Assembly (NCBI GenBank): GCA_003169975.1
Contig: PNAA01000021.1
Location: forward strand, 1-64,000
Source of the DNA: Spartobacteria bacterium
GTDB taxonomy: Bacteria > Verrucomicrobiota > Verrucomicrobiia > Chthoniobacterales > UBA10450
DNA: 64,000 bases
Direction: 5' to 3'
The translations under genes were made by a program, and so were the position numbers. A model generated the notes under the pieces. It was not told where the DNA came from and did not search any database. It worked only from the letters and a program-made list of their open reading frames with translations. This document shows, piece after piece, positions 58,176-64,000 of this stretch. Within the stretch, counting starts at the first letter, position 1. Each line of letters begins with the position of its first letter.

Positions 58176-59342
58176 CTAAAAGCGGCGCTGTCCGCCGGCC
58201 AATGGATTATTCGATGACTGCGCGGAGGAGGCACCCTTGCCGGTCATTGCCGTGACGACGCGATCGCCTTCCTGCAAACCATCGAGCACTTCGGTGTAAA
58301 TCCCGTCGCTGATCCCGGTCTTGATTTGCACCGGGCTCGGCTTGGAGCCGCGCAAGACGTAGACGGTCCGCTCGGTGAGATGTTCGCCCGGCTTGCCCCG
58401 ATGCCCGGTCGCACCACCGGGCCGCGGGGTCGCATCCGGTGGACGAAAACGCAGTGCGGCGTTACTGATCTTCAAGGCGTTGTCCCGCTGCGCGCCGACG
58501 ATCGAGACATTCGCGGTCATGCCGGGCTTGAGCTTCAGATCGGCGTTGTTCACGCCGATGACGGTGTCGTAAGTGACAACGTTCTGCACCGTGATCGGCG
58601 CGTTGCGCACCTGCACGACCTCGCCGTGGAAAGTCCGCTGGGGAAATGCATCGACCGTGAAATCGACTTTCTGCTCCGCTTCCACCGTCCCGATATCCGC
58701 CTCGGCCACGTTGGCGTCGATCTGCATTTTCGCGAGATCGTTCGCGATCGTAAAAATGACCGGCGCGCTCAGGCTCGCCGCGACGGTTTGCCCGACATCG
58801 ACGCTGCGCGAAATGACCTCGCCATCGACGGGCGAAGTGATCGTGCAATGATCGAGATCGGCCTGGGCTTTATCCAGCGCGCCTTGTTTGAATTTCACGT
58901 TGGCCTCGGCCTGATGCAGATTCGCCACTGCCTGGTCGACATCGGCCTGGGCGGAATTCTTCTTCTCGAATAACTCCTGGGTCCGCGCGTCGTTGATTTT
59001 CGCCAGCTCCAGGGCGGCTTGCGCGCTCGCCAGATCGCCCTCGGCCTGGGTGACAGCTGCTTTGAACAGAGTCGGGTCGATCTGGGCCACCACCTCGCCC
59101 GCTTTCACCTTGGAATTAAAATCGACAAACAGCTTTTGAATATTGCCCGAAACCTGGCTGCCGACCTGCACGTTGACGACCGGGTTGAGCGTGCCGGTGG
59201 CCGTGACCGCCTGCGTAATCGGGCCTCGCGTAACCGTGACGGTCTGATATTCGGCCGGGCCGTTCCCGCCGCAGCGGCGGAAGGCGAAAAGCGCCAGCAA
59301 GACAAGCAGCACCGCGCCGCCGATAAGGGTGATTCGTTTCAT
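58176..59342 (-). CDS. MacA/HlyD-type periplasmic adaptor
   Basis: 388 residues. An N-terminal anchor (RITLIGGAVLLVLLALFAFR), then a lipoyl/barrel-sandwich region (GTLNPVVNVQVGSQVSGNIQ), a coiled-coil hairpin (about 95-165), and beta-barrel parts (CTITSPVDGEVISRSVDVGQ, LKPGMTANVSIVG). Membrane-fusion protein that joins the ABC exporter to an outer-membrane channel, which is not present in the window. ATG at 59342. First gene of the exporter unit. Confidence 0.93.
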   Translation of the reverse strand: MKRITLIGGAVLLVLLALFAFRRCGGNGPAEYQTVTVTRGPITQAVTATGTLNPVVNVQVGSQVSGNIQKLFVDFNSKVKAGEVVAQIDPTLFKAAVTQAEGDLASAQAALELAKINDARTQELFEKKNSAQADVDQAVANLHQAEANVKFKQGALDKAQADLDHCTITSPVDGEVISRSVDVGQTVAASLSAPVIFTIANDLAKMQIDANVAEADIGTVEAEQKVDFTVDAFPQRTFHGEVVQVRNAPITVQNVVTYDTVIGVNNADLKLKPGMTANVSIVGAQRDNALKISNAALRFRPPDATPRPGGATGHRGKPGEHLTERTVYVLRGSKPSPVQIKTGISDGIYTEVLDGLQEGDRVVTAMTGKGASSAQSSNNPLAGGQRRF

Positions 59343-59416
59343 GAAAAAAGGCCGACGAATAGACGTCGGCAGCTATTGTTTAGACCGCTCGGACCGAAAC
59401 TAGTTACACGATAATC

Positions 59417-60211
59417 ATGGGCCGCTATCTCGAAATCTACTCGATCATGCTGCGCAACTCGCTCATTCGCGAGCTGAGTTTCAAGGCCAACTTCATCCTC
59501 TGGATGATCGTGGAGGTGCTTTGGTTTTGCGGCCAGATTCTCTTCTTCAGCATCATTTTTGGTCAGGTCAATCAGATCGGCGACTGGACGAAATGGGAAG
59601 TGGTGCTGCTCGTCGGCACGCACCAGATTATCGCGCAGTTATTCCAGGCGTTTTTCTTCGTCAATGTGGCGAACATTCCCGAGTTGGTGCGAACCGGAAA
59701 GCTCGATTCGCTCCTCGTCCTGCCGATCGACAGCCAGTTCGCGGTCTCGACGAAGCAATTCGGCCTCGACAGCGTGATCAACGCGCTTATCGGCGCGGCG
59801 GTGGTGATTTTCTCTCTGCGGCAATTGCACGTCGTGCCCGGCCCGCTCGCCGTCGCGCTCTATCTCGTCGCGCTCGGGTTTGGGGTCGCGATCCACTACT
59901 CGATCATGCTCGCGCTCGCCGCGGTCAGCTTCTGGATCGTGCGCGCGCAGGGCCTCGTTTACGGCTATTTCAATTTCCTCAACATTGCCCGTTATCCCGA
60001 CGTGATTTTTCCGCAACTTTTCCGCTGGGTTTTCGGGTGGATCATCCCGGTGATCATCGTGGCGAACATCCCGGCACGCTTGCTCATCAAGTCGCTCGGG
60101 CAGCCCGCCTGGCTGATGTTTCACCTCGTCGTCGCCGGGACGATCGCGGCCCTGCTCAGCCGCGCCTTTTGGCTCTGGGCGCTCCGGCATTATTCGAGCG
60201 CCAGTTCCTGA
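59417..60211 (+). CDS. ABC-2 type permease (DUF990-like)
   Basis: 264 residues with six hydrophobic helices. SLIRELSFKANFILWMIVEV begins the first helix, followed by QIIAQLFQAFFFVNVANIPE and the LVRTGKLDSLLVLPIDSQF motif. It ends in ALLSRAFWLWALRHYSSASS. This matches the ABC-2/DUF990 permease family. Its ATPase partner is not adjacent. It diverges from the MacA-like gene by 74 bases. Confidence 0.88.
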   Translation: MGRYLEIYSIMLRNSLIRELSFKANFILWMIVEVLWFCGQILFFSIIFGQVNQIGDWTKWEVVLLVGTHQIIAQLFQAFFFVNVANIPELVRTGKLDSLLVLPIDSQFAVSTKQFGLDSVINALIGAAVVIFSLRQLHVVPGPLAVALYLVALGFGVAIHYSIMLALAAVSFWIVRAQGLVYGYFNFLNIARYPDVIFPQLFRWVFGWIIPVIIVANIPARLLIKSLGQPAWLMFHLVVAGTIAALLSRAFWLWALRHYSSASS

Positions 60212-60345
60212 GCCTCGGCGCCGTTTACAGAGACAAGCGCGCTCCCCAAAATCGCTCCAAAACCGCTTGCGCCAAAATTGAAATGCCCTTAATTAAGCCT
60301 CCCCTTAGTCCGGACGAGAGGATACGCAGCTCCGACTATCACCTT

Positions 60346-61101
60346 ATGGCCCGTTCAACGAAAAAATCCGCTCCCAAAAAGCCAGCGAAGAAACCAGCTT
60401 CCAAGAAGCCGGCGAAGAAAGCCGCGCCCAAGAAGGCCGCCAGGCGAAAAGCCCCGGCCGCGAAGAAGAAGCCGGCGCTCGCCCGCAAGCCAAAGCCGGT
60501 CAAGTCGATCAAGTCGAGCAGGCCCGCCGCGTCGGCCATCCGTTCTGCTAATGGCAAGGCCCTAAAGGCGGGCAAAGCCAATCAAACGCTCACGATCATC
60601 GGCAATCACGTGAAGCCAAAAAAAGAGCGCCGGCTCGATCCCTTTACCCGTGGGCAAAAGGAGAAGCTCCTGCAGCTCCGCGACGCGATGGTGGATTCGA
60701 TGGCCGGTGTCGCGCAGGACACCTTGCGCGCGCGCGCTGAGGGGAGCGAGGCTTCTGCTTTCGGAATGCACCAGGCGGATGCGGGGAGCGACGCATACGA
60801 TCGCGATTTCGCGCTCAGTCTTTTGTCCCAGGAACAGGACGCGCTCTATGAGATCGACGAGGCGCTGAAGCGCATCGATCTCGGCTCGTACGGGAAATGC
60901 GAAATGTCGGGCAAGCCGATTCTGCGCGCCCGGCTCGAGGCGATCCCGTTTGCCCGCTTCACCGTGGAATGCCAGTCGCAGCTCGAGAAACAGAGCAAGG
61001 CGTCGCGCGTTCGTCAGTCAGTCACCTCGCTTTTTGGCCTAACGGATGAAGAAGCGCGCGAAGGCGAGGAAGAAGAGCCGGCGGCAGACACGAAGGAATA
61101 A
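60346..61101 (+). CDS. TraR/DksA-family protein with Lys/Ala/Pro-rich N-terminus
   Basis: About 251 residues. The first 80 residues are Lys/Ala/Pro repeats ([20 protein letters not shown]), a histone H1-like basic arm. The C-terminal part resembles DksA/YteA: a coiled-coil ([20 protein letters not shown]), then [20 protein letters not shown] and [20 protein letters not shown]. Of the four zinc Cys positions, only the first and last are Cys (C-x2-S and T-x2-C). RNA polymerase-binding regulator is the family role; nucleic-acid binding by the arm is inference. ATG at 60346 chosen; the frame also has an ATG at 60283. Confidence 0.85.
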   Translation: MARSTKKSAPKKPAKKPASKKPAKKAAPKKAARRKAPAAKKKPALARKPKPVKSIKSSRPAASAIRSANGKALKAGKANQTLTIIGNHVKPKKERRLDPFTRGQKEKLLQLRDAMVDSMAGVAQDTLRARAEGSEASAFGMHQADAGSDAYDRDFALSLLSQEQDALYEIDEALKRIDLGSYGKCEMSGKPILRARLEAIPFARFTVECQSQLEKQSKASRVRQSVTSLFGLTDEEAREGEEEEPAADTKE

Positions 61102-61106
61102 CGAAC

Positions 61107-61280
61107 ATGGCCCAGGAAATCATCACCCTCGAATGCACGGAGGCCAAGGCGGCCGGGGCACCCGTTTCGCGCTACATGACCACGCGGAACAAGAAAAGCC
61201 CGCGCACCCCGAACCGGCTCGAAAAGAAAAAGTATAATCCTTTCCTGAAGCGGCATACGCTCCATCGCGAGACCAAGTAA
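61107..61280 (+). CDS. rpmG: Ribosomal protein bL33
   Basis: 57 residues, so shorter than most gene callers' limits. [14 protein letters not shown], then [18 protein letters not shown] and [17 protein letters not shown], match L33. It has one Cys rather than the two CxxC pairs, i.e. the zinc-free form. It starts five bases after the DksA-like gene and is followed two bases later by rpsR. Confidence 0.92.
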   Translation: MAQEIITLECTEAKAAGAPVSRYMTTRNKKSPRTPNRLEKKKYNPFLKRHTLHRETK

Positions 61281-61282
61281 CC

Positions 61283-61522
61283 ATGCAACCGAAAACTGCC
61301 AAACGCCGTTCGGCTTTTCGCCGCGCCAACCGCACCATGCCTCGCCGTCGGATCGACATTGCGGCCGAGGCGATCGATTACAAAAACCCGGATTTGCTCC
61401 GCAAGTTCGTCACCGAGAGCGGAAAAATTCTGCCGCGCCGCGTGACCGGAATGCCGGCGCACATGCACCGCAAGATCACCCGCGAAATCAAGCGCAGCCG
61501 CTCGGTGCTCTTGATGAAGTAA
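61283..61522 (+). CDS. rpsR: Ribosomal protein bS18
   Basis: 79 residues. [20 protein letters not shown] followed by [20 protein letters not shown] is the S18 signature. ATG at 61283, two bases after the rpmG stop, so the two are one operon with the DksA-like gene. Confidence 0.95.
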   Translation: MQPKTAKRRSAFRRANRTMPRRRIDIAAEAIDYKNPDLLRKFVTESGKILPRRVTGMPAHMHRKITREIKRSRSVLLMK

Positions 61523-61607
61523 GTCGAGCTTTGCCCGCTCCCCTGGACGCTTCGCTCCGCGAAGATATCTGCTTGGCGTCGCCCAAGGTTTCCTTCACGC
61601 ACACTTC

Positions 61608-61659
61608 CTGGACGCGCGGAAGCGCGTCCCTCCGGAGGGGCATGCTTCCGCATGTCCAG
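61608..61659. repeat. Imperfect palindrome, GCGGAAGCGCGTCCCTCC type
   Basis: CTGGAC and GTCCAG are the ends. GCGGAAGCGCGTCCCTCC is followed by GGAGGGGCATGCTTCCGC, an imperfect complement. It is a degenerate relative of the perfect palindrome at 38340-38375 and lies downstream of rpsR, where it may terminate transcription. Confidence 0.8.
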
Positions 61660-61738
61660 TTTGAGGCCGGATCGCGAGGGATCGATCCGGCCGTGGTTGG
61701 AATTCACCCGCCAAAGGGCGGGCGACGCTGGTGCTGAA

Positions 61739-62136
61739 TTACGGAGCGATCCGATCGGTCAACGTGTCGTTATGGAAAGCGGCATGGTTGCGCAGTTCAA
61801 ACCACCCTCTTTCTTGTTCGTTTGCGCGACGCCCGTTCACAAAAGTGTCGTTGTGCTTTTCCATCAACAGGCGCGCTCAATCTCGACGTAGTCCCATTCG
61901 TCGCCTTCCTGATGGCGCAGGAGAATGCTGTGTTGCGGGCCGGTGGCGTTCGGATCCGGTTGTTTCAGGAAATCCGCCAGCTCGGCTGCTTTGCCGAGGG
62001 CCGCTTTGACGAAGAAGACGTGATAGACATCGGTCCGTTTGGGACTCGACGCGGGCGAAGTGTCCTGCGCCCAGAGCGACGCGGCCGGCGCGAGCCCGAG
62101 GAGTGAGAGAACAAGGATTCGAATGAGTGATTGCAT
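61739..62136 (-). pseudogene. Exported protein of unknown function with an apparent frameshift
   Basis: A signal peptide (LIRILVLSLLGLAPAASLWA) and DVYHVFFVKAALGKAAELAD, HSILLRHQEGDEWDYVEIE read in one frame to a stop at 61864. The next frame then continues LLMEKHNDTFVNGRRANEQE and RGWFELRNHAAFHNDTLTDR to a stop at 61739. Both parts look like one protein of about 132 residues with HNDT repeated, so a single frameshift at about 61865-61875 is likely. The N-terminal half resembles a dimeric alpha-beta barrel. No named family recognised. Decay and sequencing or assembly error cannot be told apart. Confidence 0.65.
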
Positions 62137-62291
62137 GGTGACCTTTCGTGTTGGCAGAGAAAGGGAACGCTCCGAAATATCAACGCCCTGTGATCGGGGG
62201 AGCGTTGCAAGCCGAACCCTTTAGCTGGATTTCCCGCAGTTTCTCAGCGCAGCGCTCGCGAGTCAATGCATCCGAGAGGCGCCCGCCGCGC

Positions 62292-62654
62292 TCACGCTTT
62301 GCGCGTCCGTTCGCCCTGCTCGATCAACTTCCAGAATTCTCTCGTCTTCCCGAGTTGATCGTCTTCCGCCATCGGCAGTTTGCTCCGGAAAAGAAAATCC
62401 CGCAGCGTGTTCTTGTGCAGGACGCGGTGCACCGTCACGCCTTCCGGACTGCGCTCGAAATAAATCCGGTAATCTTTTGCCCGGTAACGATGCAGTTTTT
62501 TTCCCTCGCGCTCGATCACGCCGAAGCGCCGGGCGTCGAGGTGGTCGAGGTCTTCCGGCAGAATTTGAAATTCCGCGAGCAACTCGAGCTGGAGAGTCTT
62601 CGGCAACGCCGCCATCTCGGCCGCACTCAGTTGGTTGAAGATGATCTGGAACAT
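62292..62654 (-). CDS. RelE/ParE-like toxin-fold protein
   Basis: About 120 residues. FQIIFNQLSAAEMAALPKTL starts it, then KKLHRYRAKDYRIYFERSPE and GVTVHRVLHKNTLRDFLFRS, which resemble the RelE/ParE beta-sheet with its basic residues. A longer helical C-terminus follows. No antitoxin gene is visible on either side, so it may be a stand-alone relative rather than a working toxin. ATG at 62654 preferred over the longer frame. Confidence 0.68.
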   Translation of the reverse strand: MFQIIFNQLSAAEMAALPKTLQLELLAEFQILPEDLDHLDARRFGVIEREGKKLHRYRAKDYRIYFERSPEGVTVHRVLHKNTLRDFLFRSKLPMAEDDQLGKTREFWKLIEQGERTRKA

Positions 62655-62673
62655 GGTGTCCGTGAATCTCGAA

Positions 62674-63771
62674 TCACAGATACACCCGCCGCGCCCGGCT
62701 GCCAATGCCGGTAAAAATCTCCCAGGCGATCGTCCCCGCGCGCTCCGCCACCTCCGCGACCAAGATCTCTTCGGCGCCCTGCTTTCCGATCAGCACCACT
62801 TCATCGCCCAGCTTGGCCTCCGGAACTGCGGTCACGTCGACCATCGAGAGGTCCATCGTCACGCGGCCGAGCACCGGGCACCGTCTTCCGTCAATCAGGA
62901 CCGTCCCGTCGCGATTCGAAATCGAGCGCGGGTAACCATCGGCATACCCGGCGCTGATCGTCGCGACCCGCGTCGGCCGGGCGGTGATAAAAGTCCGCCC
63001 GTAACTCACGCTCCGGCCCGCGGGCAGATCGCGCAGCAGCGCGACGCGCGCCTTCAACGCCAGCACCGGCCGCAGGAGTTTCTGTTCGCGTAGCAGGGGC
63101 GAGCTGCCATAGAGCATCAGCCCCGCGCGCACGATGTCGTAGCGATGGTGTGCGAAGCCGAGAATCCCGGCGCTCAGCAAGAGGTGAACTTTGAAAGCTG
63201 TGGGCACGCGGGCGCGTATTTGCCTAACGAGTACGTCAAACTGGACGAGTTGCATTTCGCTGAAGGCTTCGTCTTCATCCGCGACCGGCAGATGGGTCGA
63301 GACGCTATGGAGCGTGAGATTTGGGAGGCGCGCGATTTTTTCCAACTCCGCGAGCGCGTCGTCCGGCGCGCAGCCCATTCGGCCCATGCCCGTATCGATC
63401 ACGAAGTTGATCCCCGCGGCGCTCCCCTCGAAGGCCAGCGCTTCGGCCAGGCTCGAAACCGAGGCGATGAATCCACCGGCCTTGATCGCCGCCCGTTCTT
63501 CCGGCAGCGCCGGCCCGAGGATCAGAACCGGGTGCGAGATGCCGCCCTCGCGCAATGCCAGCGCCTCCTGCAGGTTCGCGACCCCAAAGAGCTCCGCGTC
63601 CTCGCGCAAAGCGCGCGCGACCTCGACCATGCCGTGGCCGTAGCCGTCCGCTTTGACGACCGCGAGCAGGGCGGGTTGAGGGCCGACCCGCTCCCGCGCG
63701 ACACGCGCGTTGTGACGCAGCGCGGCGCGATCCACCTCCGCCCAACAGCGGTCTATGCCTAACGACTTCAT
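62674..63771 (-). CDS. alr: Alanine racemase
   Basis: PLP enzyme making D-alanine for peptidoglycan. 365 residues. AEVDRAALRHNARVARERVG starts the barrel; AVVKADGYGHG contains the PLP Lys; VIDTGMGRMG, STHLPVADEDE and GLMLYGSSP follow; and the C-terminal domain has SAGYADGYPRS with the catalytic Tyr, and RVTMDLSMVDVT. The ATG at 63771 overlaps the preceding tsaB-like stop (ATGA). A GTTAGGC word lies in the second to fifth codons. Confidence 0.94.
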   Translation of the reverse strand: MKSLGIDRCWAEVDRAALRHNARVARERVGPQPALLAVVKADGYGHGMVEVARALREDAELFGVANLQEALALREGGISHPVLILGPALPEERAAIKAGGFIASVSSLAEALAFEGSAAGINFVIDTGMGRMGCAPDDALAELEKIARLPNLTLHSVSTHLPVADEDEAFSEMQLVQFDVLVRQIRARVPTAFKVHLLLSAGILGFAHHRYDIVRAGLMLYGSSPLLREQKLLRPVLALKARVALLRDLPAGRSVSYGRTFITARPTRVATISAGYADGYPRSISNRDGTVLIDGRRCPVLGRVTMDLSMVDVTAVPEAKLGDEVVLIGKQGAEEILVAEVAERAGTIAWEIFTGIGSRARRVYL

Positions 63772-64000
63772 TTTTTTGGTGTTGTAATATACGGCTCGCG
63801 CAAATAAATCGGCTCGAGCGTTTGGCCGGGGTCGATCTTCGCTTGATTCGCGAGCACGGCCAACCGCAGCGCCGACGGATGCGCCACCGAGACGTTGGCA
63901 AATTGCGGCAGCGGCTGCGTGGCGAGGATCGGCAGATCCGGCCATGAGCTCAGCTTCGCGCGCAGCTCTTCCTCGGTGGCCAGCGTCGGCCCCTCCACAC
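63768..64000 (-). CDS. tsaB: C-terminal part of TsaB-like tRNA threonylcarbamoyladenosine protein (partial)
   Basis: Only the last 77 codons are inside the window; the gene runs off the right edge. HPSALRLAVLANQAKIDPGQ and TLEPIYLREPYITTPKK resemble the end of TsaB/YeaZ, which pairs with TsaD in t6A synthesis. The stop overlaps the alr start. The identification rests on the C-terminal motif only. Confidence 0.65.
   Translation of the reverse strand, partial: VEGPTLATEEELRAKLSSWPDLPILATQPLPQFANVSVAHPSALRLAVLANQAKIDPGQTLEPIYLREPYITTPKK

Noticed and set aside
59521-60345. Upstream extension of the DksA-like frame.
   Set aside because: It lies in the alternative frame of the ABC-2 permease gene and is arginine-rich shadow sequence.
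62292-62705. A toxin-antitoxin module around the RelE-like gene.
   Set aside because: No antitoxin-like ORF lies on either side; alr and a broken gene flank it.

Overview
The window looks like a chromosomal contig from a GC-rich member of the Verrucomicrobiota, probably a soil lineage of the Spartobacteria/Chthoniobacter/Udaeobacter type. This is inferred from gene content: an ImuA/ImuB/DnaE2 mutasome, LexA boxes of the form TGTTC-N4-GAACA, a futalosine-type menaquinone gene, GlgE, a PATR autotransporter-repeat protein, and many GTAG...CTAC-ended palindromic repeats. No marker gene fixes the genus.

Layout. 1-1.7 kb: a GlsB-like membrane protein, an XRE regulator and a frameshifted unknown gene, ending at the 3' side of tRNA-Tyr; possibly a decayed insert. 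1.9-19.3 kb: housekeeping genes (DUF5996, hydrolase, DegT aminotransferase, mqnD, a parB/M28 peptidase/PPIase cluster, ygfZ, a sugar-ABC ATPase, an HTH regulator, glgE, and an ExbB-ExbD-TPR operon). 19.3-35.5 kb: an SOS-rich block with imuA, the N-terminal part of imuB, lexA, hscB-iscA-dus, lptF-like, dinG-like, a WAxxDP-repeat protein, the C-terminal part of imuB, and dnaE2. 35.5-38.3 kb: fmdB-like, gnd, moaE, pgsA. 38.4-44.5 kb: an exopolysaccharide export and polymerisation cluster. 44.6-52.7 kb: mixed genes including tRNA-Gly, maf, mgtE-like, hflK-hflC and a desaturase. 52.8-64 kb: gpmI, a phosphatase-fold protein lacking catalytic residues, a MacAB-type exporter, an ABC-2 permease, a DksA-like protein, ribosomal L33 and S18, alr and the 3' end of tsaB.

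Main observations. (1) ImuB is split into two intact ORFs 11 kb apart on opposite strands. Each half sits behind its own LexA-type box, one co-encoded with imuA and the other with dnaE2. Inverting 19.46-31.2 kb restores a colinear imuA-imuB-dnaE2 operon, and the two halves add up to a full-length ImuB. (2) The 9-mer GCCTAACGA (core GCCTAAC) occurs about 39 times (core about 58), balanced between strands and often at gene ends. This density resembles a DNA-uptake-type sequence. (3) A set of palindromic intergenic repeats shares GTAG/CTAC ends; some lie in frame inside dnaE2 and ygfZ, and several supply stop codons. (4) Three genes carry apparent single frameshifts. All counts and coordinates were made by eye.
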